Source of the DNA: an uncultured Prevotella sp.
GTDB taxonomy: Bacteria; Bacteroidota; Bacteroidia; Bacteroidales; Bacteroidaceae
DNA length: 56,341 bases
Reading direction: 5' to 3'
Assembly (NCBI GenBank): GCA_946188165.1
Contig: CAMHTW010000022.1
Span: forward strand, 1-56,341
Shown here: one piece after another, positions 39,998-48,840 of the stretch
Numbering within the stretch: position 1 is the stretch's first letter
How the letters are laid out: the number at the start of each line of letters is the position of its first letter
Translations under genes and position numbers: made by a program
Notes under the pieces: model-generated
What the model was told of the DNA's origin: nothing
The model's database searches: none
What the model saw: only the letters and a program-made list of their open reading frames with translations

Positions 39998-41025
39998 CCC
40001 ACCCCTAACCCCTCCCGTGCGGGAGGGGAGTTTGGTTACTTTGGGGTCTCCTTTTTTTAAATTATTATTGTTGCTATTATTATTGTTACTATTCTAACCC
40101 ATTCTATCCCCTGCCTATCTGATCTCCCCTCCCGCTCGGGAGGGGTCGGGGGTGGGTCTAATCGTCTTGTGGTGCAGGCAACTTGGCCAAGGCCTCTGCT
40201 GCCGACTTGATATTCGTATTGACTGTATCCTCGCGAATCTTTCCATCGCGCAGATTGATGTTGCGTGAGGCGTATTCCGCAATTTCAGGATTGTGGGTCA
40301 CGAAGATAATGGTGTGACCCTGTTTGTAGAGTTCCTGGAAGAGCACCAGCATCTCGAACGAGGTGCGTGTATCCAGGTTACCAGTAGCCTCGTCAGCCAA
40401 CAGCACGGCAGGCTCGTTGACCAAGGCACGGGCAATGGCTACGCGTTGCATCTGACCACCCGACATCTGGTTGGACTTATGTTCCAAACGGTCGCCCAAT
40501 CCCACAGCCTGCAGGGCCTTGACAGCAGCCTCGCGACGCTGACGAGCATCGTATTTCGAGTTATACATCAGGGGCAACTCCACATTCTCTACAGCGGTGG
40601 TCTTAGCCAGTAGGTTGTAGTTCTGGAACACGAAGCCAATCTTCTGGTTGCGCAGGTGGGCACGCTGAGTCTTCGACATGGTGCGCACGCTAATGCCATC
40701 AAGATAGTACTCGCCAGAGGTGGGGGTGTCAAGACAGCCTAACTGGTTGAGCAGCGTCGATTTGCCTGAGCCCGAAGTACCCTGAATGGTCACAAACTCG
40801 CCCTCGTAGATCTTGAACGAGACACCACGCAGCGCCTTCACCGTCTCAGAGCCTACCTGGAAGTAGCGCTTGACGTTCTGCAGCTCTATGACTACTTTGG
40901 GACTCACCCCGTCCCCTCCCGCACGGGAGTGGTCTTGAGTTTCCTGTTGCTTATTGATATTATTCATAAATATATTTTTTACTATTTCATGCTCCCCTCC
41001 CGCACGGGAGGGGTTGGGGGTGGGT
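39998..41025. repeat. Four copies of a G+C-rich palindromic (REP-like) repeat in the efflux operon
   Basis: Copies at 39998-40030, 40124-40157, 40903-40932 and 40991-41025 share CCCCTCCCGCNCGGGAGGGG with flanking CCACCCCnAACC/GGTNGGGGGTGGG. They occupy the gaps of the operon; the third copy lies inside the ATPase gene and encodes DHSRAGGDGVSP. Confidence 0.88.
40158..40967 (-). CDS. ABC-transporter ATPase (MacB/LolD type)
   Basis: This 269-residue protein has Walker A GTSGSGKST, signature MSGGQMQRVAIAR, Walker B VLLADEATGNLD and a switch His in VTHNPEIAE. Residues about 12-22 are encoded by a REP-like palindrome, so the first 25 residues (MNNINKQQETQDHSRAGGDG) are probably a disordered extension; translation could also begin further in, but no good alternative Met is seen. 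Partner of the permease downstream. Confidence 0.93.
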   Translation of the reverse strand: MNNINKQQETQDHSRAGGDGVSPKVVIELQNVKRYFQVGSETVKALRGVSFKIYEGEFVTIQGTSGSGKSTLLNQLGCLDTPTSGEYYLDGISVRTMSKTQRAHLRNQKIGFVFQNYNLLAKTTAVENVELPLMYNSKYDARQRREAAVKALQAVGLGDRLEHKSNQMSGGQMQRVAIARALVNEPAVLLADEATGNLDTRTSFEMLVLFQELYKQGHTIIFVTHNPEIAEYASRNINLRDGKIREDTVNTNIKSAAEALAKLPAPQDD

Positions 41026-41026
41026 A

Positions 41027-42232
41027 TTACTTTCTCGGCTGCTGACCACCAGCGTTACCGCCTTGCTGTCTGTTGTTACGCGGACGCGGCATGAAGGGGT
41101 TCTGGGCTTGCTGACCTGATGCTTCCATTTCGCCACCGGTAATCTTGAAGTCGACCAGTACCTCAGTACCTGCGCTGATACCACTGGTAATCTCGGTAAG
41201 CATACCGTTCGAGGTGCCAACCTCCACAGCGTGAGCCTTGAAGGTGTTGCCCTCCAGCGTCCACACTTTGGTCTTGGCCTCTACGTCCTCAATCTGCTGA
41301 CCATTCTTGAGCAGTGCCTCGTTGGGTACAAAGCGCAGTGCCTTGGCGGGAGCTGCCAGCACGTCGTTCTTCTCGAGGGTATAGATCGTGACATTTGCCG
41401 TCAGACCGGGTTTCAGCTTCAGATCCTTGTTGGGAGCCGAGATGACGACCTCGTAAGTCACCACATTGCTCGATGTGGTAGCCTGCTGGCGTACCTGCGT
41501 CACCTGTCCTTCGAACCTGTCTTCAGGGAAAGCGTCAACGGTAAACGTCACACGCTGACCTTCCTTCACACCACCGATGTCGGCCTCGTCAATATCGGCA
41601 ATCACGCGCATATCCGTCAGGTCTTGGGCAATAGTGAACAATTCAGGTGTATTGAACGAAGCAGCCACCGTCTGACCTTCCTCAACGGCTTTCGACAGCA
41701 CTACACCATCGATAGGAGAGGTAATAGTAGCGTAACCCAGATTGGTCTGAGCCTTCTGCACGCTCTCACGACTGGAGGCTACCGACTGGCGGGCCTTGTC
41801 GTACGACAGACGGGCACTCTCGTAATCGTTGGCAGATACGAGGCCTTTGTCGAACAACGTCTGATAACGGTTGAAATTGGATGTCTCGTAGTTCAGCGTG
41901 CTCTGGGCGCTGGTAAGGTCGGCCTTAGCACGATTCAGTTCGCTGATAAGATTGGTTTTGTCGAGTTCGGCAATAACCTGACCTTTCTTTACCACAGAGT
42001 TATAGTCGACATAGAGTTTCGACACGATACCAGACACCTGTGTACCTACGGTCACTGAGGTCACGGGCTCAATGGTACCTGTGGCCGTAATCGAGGTGCT
42101 GATGTTCTGCTTCTCGACCTTGGCCGTTTCAAACTCAACGGTTTGTTCTTTCTTGCCACCTGACATGAACCAGATGACGAGGGCTACGAGCACAACGGCT
42201 ACGACGCCTATCCATACTTTCTTGTTCTTCAT
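41027..42232 (-). CDS. MacA-like periplasmic membrane-fusion protein
   Basis: This 401-residue protein has an N-terminal membrane anchor (VWIGVVAVVLVALVIWFMSG), lipoyl halves (TGTIEPVTSVTVGTQVSGIV and ATITSPIDGVVLSKAVEEGQ), an alpha hairpin (about 90-155), beta-barrel and membrane-proximal domains. The tail is Gln/Asn/Arg/Gly-rich. Bridges the MacB-like permease and TolC. Confidence 0.93.
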   Translation of the reverse strand: MKNKKVWIGVVAVVLVALVIWFMSGGKKEQTVEFETAKVEKQNISTSITATGTIEPVTSVTVGTQVSGIVSKLYVDYNSVVKKGQVIAELDKTNLISELNRAKADLTSAQSTLNYETSNFNRYQTLFDKGLVSANDYESARLSYDKARQSVASSRESVQKAQTNLGYATITSPIDGVVLSKAVEEGQTVAASFNTPELFTIAQDLTDMRVIADIDEADIGGVKEGQRVTFTVDAFPEDRFEGQVTQVRQQATTSSNVVTYEVVISAPNKDLKLKPGLTANVTIYTLEKNDVLAAPAKALRFVPNEALLKNGQQIEDVEAKTKVWTLEGNTFKAHAVEVGTSNGMLTEITSGISAGTEVLVDFKITGGEMEASGQQAQNPFMPRPRNNRQQGGNAGGQQPRK

Positions 42233-42253
42233 ATCTTATTTATTTTTATTTCT

Positions 42254-42274
42254 CTTACATCTTACATCTTACTT
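42254..42274. repeat. 7-bp tandem repeat between macA-like and tolC-like genes
   Basis: Units CTTACAT x2 and CTTACTT fill the gap between the two genes. Confidence 0.75.
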
Positions 42275-42280
42275 CTTCCA

Positions 42281-43579
42281 TCAAATCTTAATCGTTCCAT
42301 TTTGATAGAACTTTAGCAGCTGTTGAGAAAGAATGGTTGTGTACTTCGACTGCAACTTGTTCTGCTGGGCTGTCAGCAACTTGTCCTTGCCAGTCAGCAA
42401 CTCAACAATATTCTTCAGTCCAAGATTGAACTGTTCGCTCAGCAGGTTATAGCTCTCCTGCTCGCTCTCAACCGTTGCCAAGGCTGAACGGAACTTCTGC
42501 TGATTGTTGATGGCGTCGAGCCAGAGCTCTTCGATGGTACAGTATAGCGCGTGCTCTTCGTCTTCGAAGTTCAACTGAGCCTGCTCCTGTGCGATACGGG
42601 CTTTGTTGACGCTGGTCTTAGTACGACGGGCATCGAAGATGGGCACGTTGATAGCAACACTGGCTGTGAGGTCAAAGTTGTTCTTCATCTGGGTGCCCCA
42701 CGCCAATGAGGACATGCTGTTGGTAGATGTGCCGAGGCCACCATTGACAGTGACAGTGGGCAGTGCACCGGCTTTGGCAATCTTCATCTGTAGATTGCTC
42801 GACTCAATGCCAAGCAGGGCATTCTTGATTTCAGGACGCTGGGCCATGGCTGCATCAAAAACGCTGACCAGCGAGGGAATATCAGCCAAAGCCTGCTGGT
42901 CGGAAGTAGAGGGGATAGCCACATCGAACACTGTGCCTGCATCCAAGTCCAGAGCCTGTTTCAGCTGCAACTTATATTTGGCTAACTGTGTCTCAGACTC
43001 TACGATGCTGTATTCGCTGGAGGCACGCTGGGCAGACAGCTGGGCGAGGTCGGCTTTCGACATCTTTCCCACTTCCACCATCTGCTGGCCACGTTCTTCG
43101 TTTTTCTTGCTGGTTTCCAAACTCTGACGGTTTACCTCGATAGCCTCTGACATATAGAGAATCTGCACGTACAACTTGGTAATCTGCTCTTGCAGCGAGT
43201 TGGCTGTCACGTCTGTCGAGAGTCCTGCTTGTTCCTCAGTCAGCTTGTTTTGCTTGATCGTATTGGTGTTCTGACCACCGTTCCATACGGTCCACTGGGC
43301 ATTGACGCCATACGAACCGTTATAGTAGGCCTTATCAGCAGCAGTATTGTCAAAAGGACTATAGCCAACACCCTGATTGGTGTTAGCTGAGAGCGTGGGG
43401 AACAAAGCTGCCTTCGACTGCATCACATCCTCTTGCGCACTTCGTTGTTTCAACTTCGACAGCTTCAGCGTCAGGTTGTTCTCCATCGCATAGTTGATGC
43501 ACTCGTCAAGTGTCCACTTATTTTGTGCATGTATGTTTAGGCAACAAAACGCTGCCATCATAAAAATCATTTTCTTCAT
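42281..43579 (-). CDS. TolC-family outer-membrane efflux protein
   Basis: 432 residues from MKKMIFMMAAF, with a signal peptide cut after IHA. The mature protein begins QNKWTLDECINYAMENNL, the usual OEP start, and has two homologous coiled-coil/barrel halves (PFDNTAADK...; MKNNFDLTASVAINVPIFDARRTK). First gene of the leftward seven-gene operon; promoter box 45 bp upstream. Confidence 0.92.
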   Translation of the reverse strand: MKKMIFMMAAFCCLNIHAQNKWTLDECINYAMENNLTLKLSKLKQRSAQEDVMQSKAALFPTLSANTNQGVGYSPFDNTAADKAYYNGSYGVNAQWTVWNGGQNTNTIKQNKLTEEQAGLSTDVTANSLQEQITKLYVQILYMSEAIEVNRQSLETSKKNEERGQQMVEVGKMSKADLAQLSAQRASSEYSIVESETQLAKYKLQLKQALDLDAGTVFDVAIPSTSDQQALADIPSLVSVFDAAMAQRPEIKNALLGIESSNLQMKIAKAGALPTVTVNGGLGTSTNSMSSLAWGTQMKNNFDLTASVAINVPIFDARRTKTSVNKARIAQEQAQLNFEDEEHALYCTIEELWLDAINNQQKFRSALATVESEQESYNLLSEQFNLGLKNIVELLTGKDKLLTAQQNKLQSKYTTILSQQLLKFYQNGTIKI

Positions 43580-43623
43580 ATATGTTTTTGTCTTTATGTC
43601 GCCAAAATAGCTATTTTGTCGAT

Positions 43624-43632
43624 GCAAAGGTA
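43624..43632 (-). promoter_or_regulatory. Promoter -7 box of the efflux operon
   Basis: On the minus strand TACCTTTGC. A palindrome AAAATAGCTATTTT (43603-43616) lies between it and the tolC start and could be an operator. Confidence 0.65.
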
Positions 43633-43688
43633 GTTATTATCGACGAAAAAGAAAAATAAAATAGAAGTTTTCTACTGCTTAATAGAAA

Positions 43689-43724
43689 TAAATCGGCAAA
43701 TCTTCGATAAGAAATGCCGATTTA
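43689..43724. terminator. Terminator after ribE
   Basis: The stem TAAATCGGCA / TGCCGATTTA (10 bp) is followed on the minus strand by TTTCT. Confidence 0.75.
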
Positions 43725-43748
43725 TAGATATTTTAACAAATGTCGATA

Positions 43749-44348
43749 TTACAATTGTTGCAGGCGGGCAATATACTTGCCAATGATGTCGAATTCCAAG
43801 TTGACGACGGTACCCACTTTGATGTCCTGAAAATTGGTATGCTCCATCGTGTAGGGGATGATGGCTACCTGGAAGGTGTTGCGTGTGGGGTTGCAGACGG
43901 TTAGGCTGACACCATTGACGGTAACAGAGCCCTTATCGACAGTGAAGTAGCCGTTGCGGGCCATCTCAAGGTCTTCTTGATACTCGAAAGTGAAATAGGT
44001 CGAGCCGTTGGCATCTTCCACAGCGATACAACGGGCCGTCTCGTCAACATGTCCCTGAACGATGTGGCCGTCCAGACGTCCGTTCATCAGCATGGAGCGC
44101 TCAACATTCACTTTGTCGCCCACCTGTAGCAGTCCCAGATTCGAACGCTCCAGCGTTTCCTTCATGGCTGTTACAACGTAGGTGCCGTTTTCGATGCGTA
44201 CCACCGTGAGGCACACACCGTTATGGGCTATGCTCTGGTCAATGCTCAACTCGTCGACAAACGAGCAGCGCAACGTAAAATCAATATTGTCTCTGTCTTT
44301 CTGAATGGCTACAACGGTAGCAAACTCTTCAATGATGCCTGAAAACAT
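43749..44348 (-). CDS. ribE: Riboflavin synthase alpha subunit
   Basis: This 199-residue enzyme converts two lumazines to riboflavin. It begins MFSGIIEEFATV, and two homologous barrels each carry the family pattern (DGHIVQGHVDETA in the second half; SIAHNGVCLTVV and VTVNGVSLTV). No own promoter box is seen next to the ATG; the nearest is before the structured RNA upstream. Confidence 0.94.
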   Translation of the reverse strand: MFSGIIEEFATVVAIQKDRDNIDFTLRCSFVDELSIDQSIAHNGVCLTVVRIENGTYVVTAMKETLERSNLGLLQVGDKVNVERSMLMNGRLDGHIVQGHVDETARCIAVEDANGSTYFTFEYQEDLEMARNGYFTVDKGSVTVNGVSLTVCNPTRNTFQVAIIPYTMEHTNFQDIKVGTVVNLEFDIIGKYIARLQQL

Positions 44349-44376
44349 AACTCTTATCTCTTAACTCTTAACTCTC
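44349..44376. repeat. 7-bp tandem repeat directly upstream of ribE
   Basis: Four units (AACTCTT, ATCTCTT, AACTCTT, AACTCTC) lie between the RNA's U-rich end and the ribE ATG. Confidence 0.8.
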
Positions 44377-44379
44377 TAA

Positions 44380-44565
44380 AAAGAAAAGGGATGCCGCCCG
44401 GTGATGTGATGAAAACTCCTTTGTTAAAAGATTTGAGCGTCCTCTGTCTTTGTAATCCACCGACCTTTCGGCTTTTATTGTGGCCCGCCATCAACAAGAG
44501 GAGTAAACTCGGTTTTCGATGTAATTTGATGAGTATCCCGATCGAACCGGCACAGCTCCCTGTTC
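44380..44565 (-). ncRNA. Structured RNA of about 180 nt upstream of ribE (class not identified)
   Basis: The 255-bp gap before ribE holds a promoter box (TATCTTTGC on the minus strand, 44571-44579) and then a region with clear pairing. The 5' end GGGA-6 nt-CCGGT pairs with ACCGG-6 nt-TCCC at the 3' end, which is followed by TTTTCTTTTT. Inside, CTCCTCTTGTT pairs with AACAAAGGAG (one bulge), and CCGA-AAGG-TCGG forms a small hairpin. Size and closed terminal stem resemble 6S RNA; position before ribE also allows a cis-regulatory leader. It does not show the FMN riboswitch consensus. Boundaries are approximate. Confidence 0.5.
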
Positions 44566-44570
44566 TGTTT

Positions 44571-44579
44571 GCAAAGATA
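44571..44579 (-). promoter_or_regulatory. Promoter -7 box of the structured RNA/ribE
   Basis: On the minus strand TATCTTTGC, 25 bp past the stop of the propeller sensor gene. Confidence 0.65.
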
Positions 44580-44603
44580 GTGATTATTTTTTAAACTTCC
44601 AAA

Positions 44604-47360
44604 TTATTCTTCCATTATTTCATATTCGTCCGTCACTTCTTGTTCCGGCTCTGGCTCTTTTACCGTTTCTGCCTGCTTGTTAGCAACGTCATGATCAGCA
44701 TTTCCCGTTTTGGAATCATCAGTTCCTTCAGCCTGTTTCTGACGACGCAAACGGTTCTGGTACCACAGCATACAGCCAATGCTTAATAAGGCGACGATGC
44801 CCAGATATATCCAGATGGCTGTCGTTGACAGCAGGAAGGGTGGGGGTATCACGACGCGAACCGTACGCATATCGTAGGCATCGGGCGACTCCAGCAGGAA
44901 GGCCTTTACCTTGAACATGTATTCGCCATACGGCAGGTCTTCGTACGTAGCCGTACGCGTCTTGTCGGCATTATGCCAGTCGTCGTCCAGTCCCTCCATC
45001 ATATACTGATATTGGATACGATGCTGCAGCGCATAGTTCAGGGCGGCAAATCGGAAGGCAATTGTGCTGCCCGAATGTGGCAACTCTACCTGCATCGTCT
45101 CAGGAATATACTTCTGGAAAGTGCTGTCCAGACGCGGACTCATCAGCTTGTCGTCCAGATAGAAGTCGGTAATGCGCAGACGCAGCAGCGAACCCGTTGA
45201 TGTCTTCAGCTTCTTGCGGTCAATGGTGTAGAAGCCATGCATGGTGCCGAAGAGTATCTTGCCGTCGCTGGTCGTGATAGCTGCACTCTCAGAACACATG
45301 GTCTCGTCGACACCGTCGAGATTCGAGAAGCTGCTGAAGATGTCTTTCTTGGTATTCAGCGAGCCCAGTAGATGGTCGGTGGCAAACCAGATGTTGTCCT
45401 GTTCGTCGATAGTGATGCTGCGTATCTCTTCTGAGGGCAGACCGTCGTCCATACCGTAGTTCTTGAACTTCCTGACACCGTTGTCGTCGAATCCGTCTGT
45501 ACGGCTCAAACCACCACTGTTCGTGCCTACCCACATATTGCCTTGTTTGTCGGCCAGTAGGTTCACGATGTCGTAGCTCATCAGTCCGTCTTGCATGTTT
45601 TCTGGCTGCTGCAACTCTTCGATGGTAATTCTCTCGTTGCGAATCTCCATGATCAGGATGCCGTCCGTAGAGCCCGCCCACACCTTGCCGTCCTTGGCCA
45701 AAGCGATGGTACGCACCTTACGATGGGCATTGTGCGGATAGCGTCCCATCACGTTCTTGTAGTGCAGCGCGATGTAGCGTCCGCTCTTGCTGTCCTTGCG
45801 CACCACGTTGACACCACCGCCATACGTAGCCACCCAGATGTTGCCCTGCTTATCCTCTACAGCCTGATAGGCTGCATTGCTGCTCAGCGAGTAGGGGTCG
45901 TTATCGTTATGGCAGATGTTTATGGTCTGATAGCCACCAGCTTTGGGGGTAATCTTGAACAGTCCCTTGTCTTTGTCGCACACCCAGTAGTTACCCTGAC
46001 TATCCATTGAGATACCGTAGGGACGGCTGATGGCGTTGCCTTTCGAGTCGTGGGTAATGACATCGACAATCTGCATATCCTTATTATATACGAATATTTT
46101 GCCCCTTTTGTTGGCCAGCAGGGTAACGTGGCGTTTCGGGTCGTGTACCATGCCTCGCACCTCGTTGTCCATAGGCTGGTCGGACTCAGGCATTAATAAG
46201 GTACGCGTAATCGTATTTTTTAATACCTCCAACTTTTCCAGTCCGCGACTGATGGTCGATTCCCATACCACACCGTCGTTCATCTCCAGACGGGCATTTA
46301 CCGTATTCGAGAGGTTCCAGGGGTTCACGGGGTCGTTGTGGAAGTATTCCACCTCGTCCTTCTCGCGGTTATAATAGCCATAGCCACCGTGGTTCATTCT
46401 GATCCATACTACACCCATGGATTCGCTATATTCGGCACCACGACTGGTGAACTCTGGCTGCGGTATGCGCTGTGCGAAATGCTTCACGTCGCCCGTTTCA
46501 GGGTTCAGACGGAAGGTGCCGTCACCCATGCCCGAGTACCATATCGTCCCGTGACTGTCAACATAGAGTCCCGTTACCTCGTCGCCAACCACCTTGATGG
46601 TTTTGGGCTCCTGTCCGTAGGCAAAGGTCATAATCTTGCCCGACTTAGTGCCTGCAAAGATGTTATAGCCGTTGGTAGCCAGTCGCGTGATATGCTCGTC
46701 CATGAAGTAGCCGTTACGCTCCAGTGTGTGGTTCGACATATCGATACGGCGCACACCTTCGTTAGTGCCTACCCACAGGTCGTTGTGGTAGCCCTCTATG
46801 ATGCAGTTTACTGCCAGCTGGCTGGTCGTAATCAGTTGATGTTTCACGCCGTTACGGTCCAGTCGTAGCTTGTAGAGACCCACGTCCTTGTAGGATATCA
46901 GCACGTCGCCACTGCTGGTAACGTAGGGGTCGAAGAAGTAGTCGACCACAAAATCCTCATGCCCGCCGATGCCTGCCAGCGGGTCTATGATGCAGTCCGT
47001 CTGACGGTTGATGACGAACATCTTGCCGTCGTACATCTTCAGCCATACGTTTTGCGACTGGTCGATGGTAATCTTGTCGATTCGGTTGTGCAGCCCACGT
47101 ATACCACTGGCAATACCCGTCTTGTAGTTATAGAAATTGTAGCCGTCGAAACGTGACACGCCGTTCCACGTGCCCATCCAGATGTAACCGTAGTCATCGC
47201 AGGCCAGCGAGGATACGGTGTTGCTGGGCATGCCGTTTTCTGTTGTATAGTGGGAAAGTGAAGCTTGTAGGTGCTGTGCTCTTATCCCGTTGGGGAATAA
47301 GAGCGGCAGCACAACAAGCAGGATTTTTAGAATTGTTTTAAAATAGTCAGTAGTAGTCAT
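44604..47360 (-). CDS. Beta-propeller/Y_Y_Y sensor with membrane anchor and no output domain
   Basis: 918 residues from MTTTDYFKTILKIL (an upstream Met at 47381 overlaps the glyA stop). Signal peptide, then many two-component-regulator-propeller motifs (YGYIWMGTWNGVSRFDGYN, QGNIWVATYGGGV, QGNMWVGTNSGGLSR), a Y_Y_Y-like domain (about 760-830; FAALNYALQHRIQYQYMMEG, then TATYEDLPYGEYMFKVKAF), one membrane helix (TAIWIYLGIVALLSIGCMLW) and a short acidic tail (EPEPEQEVTDEYEIMEE). Hybrid two-component systems continue into kinase, receiver and AraC domains; here there is a true stop. It follows glyA closely and is probably co-transcribed. A partner kinase or regulator elsewhere is implied. Confidence 0.85.
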   Translation of the reverse strand: MTTTDYFKTILKILLVVLPLLFPNGIRAQHLQASLSHYTTENGMPSNTVSSLACDDYGYIWMGTWNGVSRFDGYNFYNYKTGIASGIRGLHNRIDKITIDQSQNVWLKMYDGKMFVINRQTDCIIDPLAGIGGHEDFVVDYFFDPYVTSSGDVLISYKDVGLYKLRLDRNGVKHQLITTSQLAVNCIIEGYHNDLWVGTNEGVRRIDMSNHTLERNGYFMDEHITRLATNGYNIFAGTKSGKIMTFAYGQEPKTIKVVGDEVTGLYVDSHGTIWYSGMGDGTFRLNPETGDVKHFAQRIPQPEFTSRGAEYSESMGVVWIRMNHGGYGYYNREKDEVEYFHNDPVNPWNLSNTVNARLEMNDGVVWESTISRGLEKLEVLKNTITRTLLMPESDQPMDNEVRGMVHDPKRHVTLLANKRGKIFVYNKDMQIVDVITHDSKGNAISRPYGISMDSQGNYWVCDKDKGLFKITPKAGGYQTINICHNDNDPYSLSSNAAYQAVEDKQGNIWVATYGGGVNVVRKDSKSGRYIALHYKNVMGRYPHNAHRKVRTIALAKDGKVWAGSTDGILIMEIRNERITIEELQQPENMQDGLMSYDIVNLLADKQGNMWVGTNSGGLSRTDGFDDNGVRKFKNYGMDDGLPSEEIRSITIDEQDNIWFATDHLLGSLNTKKDIFSSFSNLDGVDETMCSESAAITTSDGKILFGTMHGFYTIDRKKLKTSTGSLLRLRITDFYLDDKLMSPRLDSTFQKYIPETMQVELPHSGSTIAFRFAALNYALQHRIQYQYMMEGLDDDWHNADKTRTATYEDLPYGEYMFKVKAFLLESPDAYDMRTVRVVIPPPFLLSTTAIWIYLGIVALLSIGCMLWYQNRLRRQKQAEGTDDSKTGNADHDVANKQAETVKEPEPEQEVTDEYEIMEE

Positions 47361-47370
47361 TGCGTTTTGT

Positions 47371-48651
47371 TTAATATGCAAAGAGCGGATAGCTCTTCAT
47401 GGTCTCATTGACCTCGCCGCGCACCTTTGCAATGACCTGTTCGTTCTCAGGATCGTTCAGTACTTCCTCAATCCAGGCGGCAATCTGAACCATCAGGTCC
47501 TCCTTGGCACCACGGGTTGTGATGGCAGGAGTTCCCAGACGGATACCAGAAGTCTGGAATGCGCTACGGCTGTCAAATGGAACCATATTCTTGTTTACTG
47601 TAATATCTGCGGCAACGAGGGCGTTCTCAGCCACCTTACCTGTCAGCTCGGGATACTTCGAACGCAGGTCAACCAGCATCGAGTGGTTGTCGGTACCACC
47701 GCTGACAATGCCAAAACCGCGCTTTACCAGCTCCTCGGCCAGTACGGCAGCATTCTTCTTGACCTGCTTGGCCCACTCCTTGAACTCAGGCTTCAGAGCC
47801 TCACCGAAGGCCACGGCCTTAGCAGCAATCACGTGCTCCAATGGACCACCCTGCTGTCCAGGGAATACGGCGCTGTTCAGCAGTTGTGACATCTTCTTCA
47901 CGACACCCTTTGGTGTGGTGTAGCCCCAAGGATTGTCGAAGTCCTTACCCAACAGGATGATACCACCACGAGGACCACGCAGGGTCTTGTGGGTTGTAGA
48001 GGTCACGATATGGGCATACTTCACGGGGTTGTCCAGCAGACCAGCGGCAATCAGACCTGCAGGATGAGCCATGTCAATCATCAGCAGAGCGCCCACCTTG
48101 TCGGCAATCTCGCGCATGCGCTTGTAGTCCCACTCGCGGCTGTAAGCCGAGCCACCACCGATAATCAGCTTGGGCTTGTTCTCGATAGCCAGACGCTCCA
48201 TCTCATCGTAGTCTACACGACCAGTCTCCTTGTTCAGGTTGTAACCAACGGGCTTGTACAGGATACCAGAAGTGTTTACCAATGAACCGTGGCTCAGATG
48301 ACCACCGTGATCCAGATTCAAGCCCATAAAGCAGTCGCCTGGCTTCAGCACAGCCAGCAGCACGGCAGCATTAGCCTGTGCACCAGAGTGAGGCTGAACA
48401 TTGGCGTACTCGGCACCAAACAGCTGGCAAACACGGTCAATGGCCAACTGCTCTACCTTGTCCACCACCTGGCAACCGCCATAGTAACGGTGTCCAGGAT
48501 AACCCTCGGCATATTTATTTGTCAGGTAGGAGCCCATAGCCTCCATGACTTGGTCGCTTACAAAGTTCTCACTTGCAATGAGCTCAATACCCTTCAACTG
48601 GCGCTGATGCTCCTGCTCAATCAACTCGAAAATCTGATTGTCTCTTTCCAT
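47371..48651 (-). CDS. glyA: Serine hydroxymethyltransferase
   Basis: This 426-residue PLP enzyme makes glycine and methylene-THF from serine. Motifs: [26 protein letters not shown] Lys in [15 protein letters not shown] and [11 protein letters not shown]. The Met at 48651 ([13 protein letters not shown]) is chosen over 48717, which lies upstream of the promoter box (48692-48700). Two near-identical promoters precede it. Confidence 0.95.
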   Translation of the reverse strand: MERDNQIFELIEQEHQRQLKGIELIASENFVSDQVMEAMGSYLTNKYAEGYPGHRYYGGCQVVDKVEQLAIDRVCQLFGAEYANVQPHSGAQANAAVLLAVLKPGDCFMGLNLDHGGHLSHGSLVNTSGILYKPVGYNLNKETGRVDYDEMERLAIENKPKLIIGGGSAYSREWDYKRMREIADKVGALLMIDMAHPAGLIAAGLLDNPVKYAHIVTSTTHKTLRGPRGGIILLGKDFDNPWGYTTPKGVVKKMSQLLNSAVFPGQQGGPLEHVIAAKAVAFGEALKPEFKEWAKQVKKNAAVLAEELVKRGFGIVSGGTDNHSMLVDLRSKYPELTGKVAENALVAADITVNKNMVPFDSRSAFQTSGIRLGTPAITTRGAKEDLMVQIAAWIEEVLNDPENEQVIAKVRGEVNETMKSYPLFAY

Positions 48652-48691
48652 TGTGTTGTTTAATGTGTTACATAAAAATAATAATCTGAGT

Positions 48692-48840
48692 GCAAAGGTA
48701 CGAATAAGTGAGCACAATACAAAACAAAAATCTATTTTTTTTTGTTTTTATTGTCGAGCGAAAGTACCTTCGAGGTTCACCTCAAAGGTACGAATAAGTG
48801 AGCACAATACAAAACAAAAATGCAATTTTTTTGTTTTTAT
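48692..48840 (-). promoter_or_regulatory. Duplicated extended promoter of glyA
   Basis: Two copies about 90 bp apart of a stretch of about 38 bp. On the minus strand each has TTTG, 19 bp containing CTCACTTATTCG, then TACCTTTG (48692-48700 and 48782-48790). Between them an inverted repeat (TACCTTCGAGGT / ACCTCAAAGGTA, one mismatch, 48767-48790) overlaps the distal box. Confidence 0.7.

Noticed and set aside
44380..44565. FMN riboswitch before ribE
   Set aside because: The expected GGGGCAGGGTGAAA-type blocks are absent, so the structured RNA was listed without a class.
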